From positions 25,491,231-25,555,230 of the forward strand of contig OX421500.1 of the NCBI GenBank assembly GCA_949126835.1: 64,000 nucleotides of DNA, in the 5' to 3' direction. Below the pieces are notes generated by a model. It saw only the letters and a list, made by a program, of their open reading frames with translations. It did no database searches and was not told where the DNA came from. Positions 47,225 to 57,577 of this stretch are shown one piece after another. The stretch comes from Anisus vortex (lineage: Eukaryota > Mollusca > Gastropoda > Planorbidae). Each line of letters starts with the position of its first letter. The first letter of the stretch is position 1. Both the position numbers and the translations under genes were made by a program.

Positions 47225-48322
47225 AAGGTGGCCAGAGACACACCGGCCTGGGGTGACTATGGCCAGGTATTATTTTTTTCTAATTTAACCAATTTCTAAT
47301 TCTTACAGGGTTGATTTTGGGTATTATTGGTGCAGGAATTAATGACATTAATGTGTCAATGCATGTATTTAGAACTTATTTGGCTGTGTAGAGCATAAAA
47401 CAGCGGTATAAAACAGTTACTTGGTAAAATATGTTTAATATCCAGACAAAAATAGTGCACATGAAACAAATAATGAAAATATGGTTATTACAAATTGAAA
47501 TAGAAAAATTAAATATTAAAATAAAATAGAACAAATGTTGATTTTATCTACTAATTCAAGTCTGAATGGATGTTTAATTGTAGCGTCGATCGGTAAGTCC
47601 TGAGCAAGGTGACTTGTTCTGTGAGTTAAAATAAACAAAATTTGTTTCATTTAGTTCATTCAATGGTTTAGTATTTATAATGGTTCTAGAAAATTGTTTT
47701 ACTATGTGAAGAAAATGTCATTGCAAATTTTTCACAGACATTTTTTTCTAATTTTTAAAAAGTGTATTTGTTGCTTTAAAAATCTGATGCGTTTATTCTT
47801 TCTCATGCAAATCTGTTTAAGTGAACACACAAATTAATAATAAACCGAAAAAATGTTAACTGTGTGTAATAAATCCAAGAACAAAACAACTTCTCACCAT
47901 GGCCATTGTCACCCCGTCAACGCCATTATAAGAGGTGACTATAGCCACCCTTATTCTAAGAAAAATAGCTGTGATAGTTTTTATTTCAATAATAGTCCCG
48001 TTAAGTGTTTTAGAAAGATAGAAACATAAGTTAAAAAAAAAATCACCTTAAAAAGTTCTGGGTAGTAAGAATTATACAGGTTGACTTAGCTATGCTTAAA
48101 ATCGCATATCAAACGGCCATATTGAAAAGATGTCTGTACCTTAGAAAATACTCTGTTCACCGTGAAAAACTGTTAAATAGTTACCTATATATTTATTATG
48201 TATTATATACAATTGAAAGACCTGGAATGATAATATTTTTGGATTTATGGCACTCTAAAACATTGTTTCCTAAATGGCCCAAAGTCACCCCGGATGGCCA
48301 CGTTCACCACATCTTACGGTAT
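47225..48322. mobile_element. Possible inverted-repeat element (GGGGTGACTATGGCC type ends)
   Basis: 47248-47266 (cctggggtgactatggcc) is inverted at about 48274-48294 (ggcccaaagtcaccccgg), with similar words internally near 47900-47955. The termini outside this core align poorly. A 96-codon frame inside (48092-48382) matches nothing I recognise. Confidence 0.42.
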
Positions 48323-48329
48323 GAAATTT

Positions 48330-49900
48330 GTCGTTTTATTTTCTGTTATAAAAATAATCTAAGCGCATCCCTTTTTTTCTAGCTTTGTGACAAGAAACAT
48401 AAAAAGTTGGACCACCATTAGCAACGTGAAATCAAAACAAAGCTTTAAATAAAAAAAATAAAAATTATAGTATAATTACATTTTTTAACTTAAAATTCGA
48501 AAGAATGTATTGTTAGTCGCCACAAGTCTGCTGCCCAAGTTTCAGCTTGATTAGACGACAGGAAGTGGTCAAAAAATCGAAGAAAGTTTTACAAGCAGAC
48601 AGATAGACAGTATGAGCTAAGAGAAACGGAGTAAAAATAAATCCTACCCTAAATTATTAAACCAAAACTGACAAATACAAGCATAGAAAAAGTATTATTT
48701 ATACATAAATTAATATTTAAAAAAATAACATGTAGACCTCCAGTCTATATAGAATTATAATGTTAATGTTATCTGAATACCATTCCATACATTTAACTAC
48801 TTAGTATCAAGTGTTTAAAAACAACAAACAGACAATTAAAGAAACAGAAGAACACAGTAAATGCTACAAATTCGTGTTCTTACAGTATTAGCTCAACGAT
48901 AATGCAAAAAAACATTATTATAGATAGTTGATGTTTTTCCTCCCATTCAACTTGTCAACTTGAATTTATTTCACTGACTGGCTGTAACCATCAGTAGTTG
49001 ATTTAGTCTCTGAAATATATTTTGTTGTGTTGCCTTTTTATCTAGAGTCGCCATAGCGATTACATGTCAACAATCTAATCAGCTCATTTCTAAAGAGAGA
49101 AAGGAATATATGAGACACGTTGTTATAACAACAAAACAAATATTAGCATAGACATTTTCATTTTCTAAATAATCTTAAAAGTCTAAAAAAACGGATTAAC
49201 TTTCCAGGCTGTAACCATGTTAAGGTGTGAATTAAGGGGAGGGGCACACCAAAATCCTGTCTGAGATTAGCTTTCCTGTGGCACGCCGATAGGGTTACGT
49301 GGATGTTATGGTCACTTAGCATAGATTGTAAGAACTTTTCTTTTCTTGGACATACACATTTTTCAAAGCAGGATTTACATACTCTTAAAACCTAATCGCT
49401 AAGCACTTTAAAAAAAATGAAAAGCAGACAACTCATTTTTAGATACTGATTTAGGGGCTTTATTTTAAATTTAATTGTGTAAAAACAATACACATGTATG
49501 GGCCCATTATATCGTGTAGATATTACGTCATCTGTCTATTCCCTCAAAAACCAAGTCGCTAAGCTTTCCAGTATGATTGGATTAATTATTTCTTTGGACT
49601 TTTATTATATGGATTATGGAAAGTAGATAAGCTTAGACGTTTTCATTAATTTCTCTGTTACCATTACCTCAGCTGTAACTATTGTGACGTCACCATGCTA
49701 TTTATATCGAGGTGTCAAGTGCCCAATGTTGCGAAAAAGTTTGTGTTCACGTCATATGGATAAAAGAAATGTGTTTGTTTTGATGAATAAAGCGTCTTTG
49801 TTTCATCTTCGTGATAAAAGATTATGTTTTGTCCATAAGAGTTCTCTTAATGTATTTTGATGTTTTCATCCTCTTCACATTCATACTTTAACCTCAGGTA
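48330..49900. other. Duplicated 3' flank of GPCR copy 2; no gene seen
   Basis: From about 48638 aligns with 25108-25990. 49330-49870 contains some block-C-only sequence. Confidence 0.5.
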
Positions 49901-49903
49901 AAA

Positions 49904-49983
49904 TTAACCCTTCCCGTACCGACCTCTTCTATCTATGCTGCCTTCAGTTCCGCTATATACGCGCCCGGGACTGTAAGGGTGAA
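49904..49983. mobile_element. piggyBac-type MITE, second copy, insertion site proven by paralogue
   Basis: TTAA at 49904-49907, insert 49908-49979, then TGAA (decayed TTAA). Reverse complement of 13123-13195. Block B has the empty site with a single TTAA at 25992-25995 in the same context (attaacact..tgttgatatt). Confidence 0.87.
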
Positions 49984-50195
49984 CACTATTGTTGATATTT
50001 TTCGAGCAGCAGTTTAATAGATATCATCATTGGAATTCCAGTTAAAAGTTTTAAGTCCCACGAATAAATCCCCTAATGTGTGAATCAACTTTAGCTACCA
50101 AGACTCGGTGTTCCACTACCTGCATACACTCATTGATGACCGGGACATTAAACAAGGATAGATCAACAAGTCTAATGGGCGATCGCCAGTATTAA

Positions 50196-50432
50196 TCAAA
50201 GGCTACTAGTGAATAAACGCACTGACCTAAACTTGTGGGCCGCAGTAATGTAGAGAAAAAAGTTGGCAGCACTGTTGTAAACTTTCAAAACTGAAAATGT
50301 ATTTGCCATGATAGATCTAGCCCTCGCTCCTAACTCATCTGGCACAATAAAAATTTTGTAGTACTGATATAATACATCTGGCATGACACATATAAACAAA
50401 CATATGGAGTTGGCTATCAACATCCTGTTTAT
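50196..50432 (-). pseudogene. GPCR copy 2, exon 7 (TM6-TM7, stop)
   Basis: Acceptor tttactttcag as in copy 1, 237 bp, open to the stop. TM6 and TM7 nearly identical to copy 1; ECL3 strongly different. Confidence 0.87.
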
Positions 50433-50484
50433 CTGAAAGTAAATCATGTATATTTATTTCTAAATAGTTCAAAATATTTACAAA

Positions 50485-50935
50485 GTAAGATCGGGGTAGG
50501 CTGGGGCAGAACGACCCTTGGAGGTAAACGCCCACTTACTATCCTGACGCCCCTAATGTATTTTTAAAAGTGGACTCGTTTTGTATGGGTTTATTGACCT
50601 ATTTAACTTCACCGTGTGTAAATTGGCCCTTTTTACGTGAAAAATATTCGAGTTATTCAAGAAAATCGTCAAGTCTACTCAATCTTATAACTTTCTGTAT
50701 AATGTGTTAATCAAGTAAAAAATTCTAGAAAGAACTTGTGCTGCTTGAAATTACATTTCTATAAAGGTTAGTTACTTTTTATTCTTAATAAATATCTAAA
50801 AATTATTTTAGTTATCCCTTAATGTTACGCAATAAACATACAAGCTTAACACCCTTGTTGGAGGTAAAACGCTCCCTGGGGCTTGGGGCAAAACGCCCCT
50901 GTCTACAAAGCCATTATTCCTTTTATAAAATGTGT
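50485..50935. other. Copy-2-specific segment with aaaacgcccc words
   Basis: Similarity to copy 1 stops at about 50485. Two clusters, ggggtaggctggggcagaacg (to 50545) and tggggcaaaacgcccctg (50860-50910), suggest ends of an unidentified repeat. No gene. Confidence 0.4.
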
Positions 50936-51368
50936 AGGCCTATATGAAAGCAAATGTTTTGTGTTGTTGTTTTTTTACATTAGATCTAATTATATATTGT
51001 GTTTATTGTAAAAAAAAAATTGAAGTATATTTTAATTGCAATTTATTACCTAAGTTTATATTTATTAGATTTAGAATTTAGTAGGTAGCAGGTGATATAA
51101 GAATTAGTTTAGTTTTAAAAAGGAAAACTTAAATTACCGGTATATTCAATAGGGCTAGGGCCTACACACCCTAATATTTTGTTAATTTTTCTACTACTTT
51201 ATTTAAAAATTCCCTTTATAAACATTTAGTTTTAAATGTGATATTTCTACTTATGAAGACTCCACTGAAAGAACGCACGTAGTCACATTTTGGACAATTT
51301 TGAGTTATGACCCCTGTGTTATTCGTCATATGTCTCTTTACATTGTGACCAGCTCTCATGATCTAAAT

Positions 51369-52145
51369 CATAGGTTCTCAATGGGGGCGATATCGCCCCC
51401 CAGGGGGCGATGAGAAGCTTTAGGGGGGCGATAACATTCCCGGGGGCGATTGGGGGGCGATGAAGGGCAAGTGGGCGGTACATACGTACCTGCTATAATT
51501 TCAACAACTCAGCTATTTGAATCGATAAGTTTTTGGATGAAATATGATATAAACGCTAGTGCTACTAAATAATAGTAAATATCTGATATCCCCCAACAGT
51601 AGGCATACATATTATTGAACAAAAAAGAATCGCAATGACTTTTCGATGAAGTAGGGGTTAGTTACGGTTAGTACTTGGCAAATATATTATGCGGCCGTCT
51701 CGTCTTATGGTTGGTTCACCGGACCGTCGCCTTAACATCGGCTAATATTACAAATTATACTCGATTTACCGAGATGTCTTGTAATGCGTTTGAATCCTTT
51801 GTAAAGAGGTAACCACAACAGATGAGCGGTATAGATACGTAGTAATAATACAAACTGGGTAGTTATTAAAATGCTTGAAAATATTCATATATATTCTTTA
51901 GTCATATAATATTTATACAATTTTCAAATAATTTGTACAGTTCTATCATATCATTTTAAAGTTATAAATGCAAGCCATTTAATTTTTTATAAAAGAAAAA
52001 CAAATTGAAATATTACCTCAAATGAAAAGGGTTTATTATCTCCCTTTAATTAACAAATATTTCCGCTAAAATTCAGTTGGGGGGGCGGTGAGCGGAAAAA
52101 AAATGTAAAAGGGGGCGGTGAGCCGAAAAAGGTTGAGAACCTATG
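51369..52145. mobile_element. hAT-type element 3, 777 bp, non-autonomous, perfect 8-bp TSD
   Basis: Termini cataggttctcaa and ttgagaacctatg, flanked by atctaaat at 51361-51368 and 52146-52153. The left subterminal region has about six gggggcgat words; the right end has ggcggtgagc words. Carries an internal tRNA-like SINE piece at 51690-51745. No coding capacity. Confidence 0.93.
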
Positions 52146-52827
52146 ATCTAAATCGATCAAGTAACGGAGATATAAGACAAAGAAAAAACCCCATCCTTTA
52201 ATAAAAAGATGTGTAGTCCATTGTTTACTTTGATAAAACGGGCATAGTCCTCATTGTTTTTGTCACGTGACGCAAATTGGCTAATCGTCTTTTTTCGTCG
52301 CTTCGCGTTGTTTATAATTATTAGAGCAACATGGCCGGCTCGTAATTTTATCGATAGATTAAAAATCAAATTAAAAAAAAAAAAAAAATCCTAAATATTT
52401 AAAAGAAAACATGAATAATTCGAGTCAAAAAATATCATGGAAGCATTTATTGAAGCAATATTAGTGTTGTTGGTGTTAACAATTGAAAAAAAGAGCCTAG
52501 GCTAGTGGCTATAGCCTAACTATAAGCTTCATTCATGGATTATGGTTGAAGTTGAATGTTTCGATAAATTATAATGATCATTGAAAATAAATAAGGACAT
52601 CATACCTACAGTTAACGCTCGGTGAATGTAAAAAGTCAATAATTTATATCAAAAGACCCACTCACATATCCCTAAGCCTAATGATCACGACTAGGCCTAC
52701 ACTGTTTTAGTAGTTATAATTAAGCCTAATAAGGAAGAAATCATTGAAGCTTTATTCATTAAAACATTTTATGTTAGTGTTGGTAGGAATAATAATTACT
52801 AATAAAAATTAATGTGTTTCCTTATTT

Positions 52828-52935
52828 AACCCTTTTGCGTACGTAATGTTCAAGTGACTAGCCCCTGCGACACGGTCCTTTCACCTCCCTTTGTTACCTG
52901 CGGACAATCCTCACCCAGATGGTTGTCAAAGTAGG
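52828..52935. other. Possible single piggyBac-type end
   Basis: ttaacccttttgcgtacg resembles a piggyBac terminus at its TTAA, but no matching second end was found nearby. Confidence 0.3.
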
Positions 52936-53254
52936 ACCCGCGCGTGTTTGGCTGAGTTCGAGCGAGACTTGCTTTGATTGGTATACAAAGAGATTGTCAG
53001 AGAGATATGTCGGCTTTGCTTATTTGTAGTGTCCGCTCCTTGTGACCCCAACGACAAGGGCAGAATATTAAATAAGTCAATGTAAACACTCCTGTAGGTC
53101 AATGTAAACACTCCTGTATTAACTTTTTTCAATTCAATTGCGTCGAAAGGCAAGCAGTCTTTGCTACACAAGCAATATGAATTCGTCAAACATAGTGAGT
53201 GTACGAATGGGACAATTCATTGGCGTTGCAAACTTCACCAGAAAACCAGATTAA

Positions 53255-53395
53255 GTGTTATATGGGACTATCTCGAGGGAAGGGAGGGATTAAGTGTCGC
53301 GGGACTAAGTGTCAATGGGATTATCTGTCGTGGGGTTAAGTGTCAGGGCGTAACTGTCAAGGGATCAAATGTCGCGGGATGAAATGTCACCTAAC
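53255..53395. repeat. Irregular repeats of gggattaagtgtc
   Basis: About nine imperfect 12-15-bp units (gggactaagtgtc, ggggttaagtgtc, gggatcaaatgtc), preceded by a 27-bp direct duplication at 53070-53117. Confidence 0.75.
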
Positions 53396-54509
53396 CGTTT
53401 GGAACAACCTAACAATCAAAACTTACTTTACAGGCTAGTTACAAGTATTATAGACTAACTAACACTGTTTTAAATATTCATAAGCAAGTTGCATTCGCTG
53501 TTCCATTATAATGTAGGCTAGGAATAGACTAGATCTTATTAAGCCTTCAATTATTTTAGTAACATATGCCTATAGAATCTAGTTTTATCATTATTAATTT
53601 TGATTTTATATTTTCTTATTTCTAAATGTTAACCCATTAATGAGGACATCTGTGGGTGAGGGGTAGAGGTGGGTAGAATTAACCAAATGTTTAGAGAGAG
53701 AAATATTAGCATGTAGGCCTAGGCCTACAATATATTTCTTCATAATTATATTTGTCTCTGTATACATCTGGTTTATTTTCTTTAATTTCTTTTAATATTA
53801 GTATATAAAACTGCCTCAAAATTATTTCCTTCTTTACAAAGTTTTTTAAAGGGCTAGAATATTTTAAAGCAATGTCACATGAAGAAGGAAGGTTGCCAAT
53901 TTATGTCAAATCAGCAAAAATTGAAAAGTGAAAAAAGAAGATTTTAACTACAAGCTTTCTACTTTTTTACATTTGAAAATACTAAAGCAAAGTATTGACA
54001 ATGATCTTAAGACTTTTTTGGCAAATTTTTATTGTTATTTGACCAAAAAAAACTATAATATTTTTGAATACTTTGGAAGAACGCATGTAGTCCAATTTAA
54101 GGTGTGTTCCGAAATTTGACCATAAAAGTTTTATTTGTGCATAAAAATAATTGATTTTCTGTTTTCTTATTCACAAATGAATGGCCTTTTTGTAAATATA
54201 AAATTTATTTTAATATTTTTAGAAGTATTTCTTTGGTAAGTCTTCAAAGTTTAAAATTCAATTTTCTCAAAAGTGACAATCTGTGACTACGTGCGTTCTT
54301 TCAGTGGAGTCTTCATATGTTTTTTAAATACATTCTAAGGACACTACAGTACTGTGGCTTTAGCAAAAGCATTACTGCATCAAAGATTTTTTAGCTAGAT
54401 CCTATTTCTATTATTAGAAAATAAAAATATGTTATTCTTAAATTATTAATTATTGTTGTTTTATTTCAATGTTGTATTTGTCTATTGCATCTATATCTAA
54501 GAATAACTT

Positions 54510-54764
54510 CAAAAATACTTTTGGGGCCCCTTTCTTCCCCATGTACGGAGTAATAACAATGGCGCCTGTTTTACTACGTAAAGTAAACAAAAATAGTAAA
54601 GTACCCTTCGGACCAAAGTGATCATAGGGCTGGTGAAGCAGCGTTCACCAGTTTCTGTGGCCACGGCATACAAGGGGATGTGTGGCCAGCACAATGCCCA
54701 GCCGCCTTTACTTTACCCCAACTAATGTCAGGTAGGCTACCCATCAGAGCTGGGTAGACTCATG
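54510..54764 (-). repeat. Dispersed repeat with gtctacccagctctgatggg head
   Basis: The minus strand starts ctacccagctctgatgggta and continues through tgacattagttggggtaaag. A short piece of the same head (tctacccagctct..gacattagttgg) is at 59350-59390. The GC-rich body gives a 61-codon frame that I do not regard as a gene. Class unknown. Confidence 0.55.
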
Positions 54765-55035
54765 ATTAATAAACTGTCAGTCAAAGATTAAATGCCTGCC
54801 ATTCATAGATTAATACAGTGTCAGTCTAAGATTAAAGAACTGCCGTTCACAGAATAATACAGTGTCAGTCTAAGATTAAAGAACTGCCATTCACAGATTA
54901 AGACACTGTCAGTCAAAGATTAAAGGCCTGCCATTCATAGATTAATACAGTGTCAGTTAAAGATTAAAGACTTGCCATTCACAGATTAATACACTGTGAA
55001 TCAAATATTAATAAACTTCCATTCACAGATTACAC
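54765..55035. repeat. 44-bp minisatellite in copy 2, about 6 copies
   Basis: Same unit as 28101-28650; marks where homology to copy 1 resumes beside the missing exon 6. Confidence 0.93.
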
Positions 55036-55164
55036 AAAAATTGATTTATCTTAGTAACGCTAGTTGTTTATAATGAATATGAGCTATTATATGAATAGCT
55101 GACTTGGTCTTTGAAAGTAGCACAAACTACACGATCGATATACAACATAGAGATGTTGACTTAC

Positions 55165-55288
55165 AGTCCCCATAGGTAGGAATATTTATCTCTCACTATA
55201 CAAGCTCTGAACCCATTGACTCTGTAAACTTCAGGTATATACATAGACATACCAAGACATATTGTCAGGCAGATGGTAACACCAAGTA
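55165..55288 (-). pseudogene. GPCR copy 2, exon 5 (TM4, ECL2)
   Basis: 124 bp, same acceptor and donor contexts as copy 1. Reads LGVTICLTICLGMSMYIP, then NGFRAC. Ends YSYLWG plus two bases. Confidence 0.85.
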
Positions 55289-55647
55289 CTGGAATAAAAA
55301 AAAAGAGAGCATTAAAAGAAGAATACGGTTAATAAAATTAGGATATATACATGTTCTTTTAATAAGCAGCTGGTTTGCTATTAGGAATATTAAAATATTT
55401 AATCCTGATCTAAAAATGTGTCTCGCAATTCATACAGAGCTGACGGGTGAGTAGGTTTATTTGTGAAAAGTAAACGCGGCTTTCAATATGCCCAATCTTT
55501 GTTTATTTTTTGTTACTTTATTTTTATAATAACTCTCAAATCAATGCTCCATGTATGTTAAAGCCTTAACTCGGTGTAGTTCTAAATACAACTTTAGAAC
55601 TACTCCGGCCAAAGTCATTAAAAGAAATAAAAAAATCTTTTACTTAC

Positions 55648-55869
55648 TTGATCTTTTGACGTTACACCATTGATTCATTTTTAAAGGAAACTGAACAGCA
55701 ATAAATCTTTCAAATGTTAGACCAACTACATACAGGTAGGAAGTGAAATTGCAGGTTCTGCACACAGTATAGAAAAGTCTACAGGACCAATCTTCAAATA
55801 ATTCTTGGCCTGTACCACCTGAATTTACTGCCCTTCCATATGCAAATCTTATGACGAGATTGAGTAAAT
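55648..55869 (-). pseudogene. GPCR copy 2, exon 4 (TM2-TM3, ERF)
   Basis: 222 bp, open, with DLLNLVIRFAYG, FEDWSC and GLTFERFIAV. Donor TCAA|GTAAGT. Confidence 0.87.
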
Positions 55870-55889
55870 CTGTTGAACAATGTAAACAG

Positions 55890-56070
55890 ACATGATAGAT
55901 ATTGGGGACAGACATGATATATAGTATGGACAGACACAAAAGATAGTCGGGACAGACACGATATATACTAGGGACAGACACGAGAGATAGTAGAAACAGG
56001 CATAATAGATAGTAGGACAGACACGATAGATAGTTGGTCAGACACGATAGATAGTATATAAACAAGCATT
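55890..56070. repeat. Degenerate 21-bp array in copy 2, intron 3
   Basis: Diverged units of gacacgatagatagtaggac, orthologous in position to the homogeneous array at 30471-31020; followed by a (gata)n-rich stretch to 56135. Confidence 0.85.
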
Positions 56071-56163
56071 TAGAGATTGATAGATAGCGAGATAGATAGA
56101 GAGAGAGAGAGAAAGATAGATAGATAGATATATAAGTAGATAGCTAGATACATATATTTATAC

Positions 56164-56304
56164 CTGTGAATGTTAGGGCAATTAGCCAGATAATGGATGA
56201 ATTGAATGGCGTCATTTTCATCAAAATCACTAAAGTCAGCAAGTTGCCAGGAATTCCTGAAGCATATGCAATATATGTGCCGTATAAGACAAAATAATCA
56301 GTAG
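56164..56304 (-). pseudogene. GPCR copy 2, exon 3 (TM1)
   Basis: 141 bp, open, GIPGNLLTLVILMKM. Donor ACAG|GTATAA as in copy 1. Confidence 0.87.
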
Positions 56305-56540
56305 CTGTGGAATATTAAGACGTTGTAAACGATTTAAACCTACTAAATAGTGATCTATTGTATTGTCTTTATTGTATACATAATACAGAAGCAAATATCA
56401 AACCTATTATTTGAGTATCAGTTGCCAAAAATGTGATTGCATGTATTTATTATTCACGTATGATGTCACCTTGTTAATTTAAATAGAATTGTAGAAGCGA
56501 GCTATAAGTTGGAATTGAAAGCTATGATAAGGAGCAGAGT

Positions 56541-57111
56541 ATAGGGCGTCTGCAATCACGTGAAAAAAATCACGTGTTTTTTGTTTACTTTGTGTAATGG
56601 TGTACAATGGCCGCTGTATTAATATAGATTCATATAGGCTCGAGCTTTTTTTTATTGATATTTTGTGTTTAAAATCATGATTAAAGTATTAATATGGATT
56701 TTATTAATTCTATATTAGATTAATAGACCTATCACAAGAAGATTCTTACATTAAAAATGTTACATTACTATTGAACGATTAGGCCTACAGTGAAAATAAT
56801 GAATGACTATAATACATCACTTCAATAAATCCATTCACATGCAACACTTACCGGCTAGATATTAAGATGATGAATATTATTGAGCTTAAAATGTTGAAAT
56901 TCGTTGAAAAAATACCATGTCAGTCTTTTTCTTGTACTTGTAAGATGATCTACAACGATTTATCTAATGATTTGTGCGTAGGATAGCCAATATTCAGATG
57001 TGAATTTGGCATGATAAAGAAGTACTTCACCATTTTTGTGCATCAAGTGTCTTCTATTTACACAAATACGTCACTAAAATACTTAAGCTCCACCCATTGC
57101 AAACGCTCTAT
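56541..57111. mobile_element. MITE with GGGCGTTTGCAAT-type termini, copy 2, in intron 2
   Basis: Starts tagggcgtctgcaatcacgtg and ends cattgcaaacgctcta. Clear inverted termini, TA on both sides. Same family as 16721-17264. Confidence 0.85.
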
Positions 57112-57487
57112 TAAATGTTTGCAGTCTATATAAACGTGTAAACGTACGGTCATAAAGTATATATTGTTAGCAGGTCTATATTAATCTGTGATCCATATTT
57201 ACATAGTAACAACTGTTCGATTTCAAAAATGAAACTTTTCGAATAACAATTATTGATTAGAGATTTTATTTTATATAGGTTTAAAAGGGAAATAATCTTC
57301 AATTACTGCCCAATACTAGACCAACTTTATTTCAGTTATATCATTTAACTAGAAGAAATTTTATATCCAATTAATTTTCCTAAATAGTTTTCCTAAATAA
57401 TGTTACATTTAAATAATTGTCACTCAAGTTTCATTGAATCGTAAAATGCACATATTGAATAAGCCTTGTGGAAATGTTAAAACCCAC

Positions 57488-57577
57488 CAATCATAAGATG
57501 GTCACAGAAAGGAACACTCCAAGGATAGCATCGAGTTGTGGTTTCCAGAACTGAAGACAGAGTTGTCGTACTTTCAT
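57488..57577 (-). pseudogene. GPCR copy 2, exon 2 (extracellular N terminus)
   Basis: 90 bp, one Thr codon longer than copy 1 (ESTTTLSSVLETTT), RCYPW..PFC retained, donor ATTG|GTGGGT. Confidence 0.78.

Larger units (their letters stand above)
51252..54317. mobile_element. About 3.07-kb element with 36-bp perfect inverted repeats, at the place of the lost exon 6
   Basis: 51252-51287 (starting tatgaagactccactgaaag, ending cgtagtcaca) is the exact reverse complement of 54282-54317. A third, diverged direct copy (gaagaacgcatgtagtcca) lies near 54077. No transposase recognised; short frames (for example 53928-54119 and 52157-52369) match no family I know. The hAT element at 51369 is nested inside. 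Confidence 0.65.

Noticed and set aside
48092..48382. 96-residue plus-strand frame
   Set aside because: No recognisable domain, Leu/Ile/Tyr-rich as expected from AT-rich DNA, and inside a probable repeat.
54509..54694. 61-residue minus-strand frame
   Set aside because: Falls in a dispersed repeat whose head recurs at 59350; no sign of a gene.
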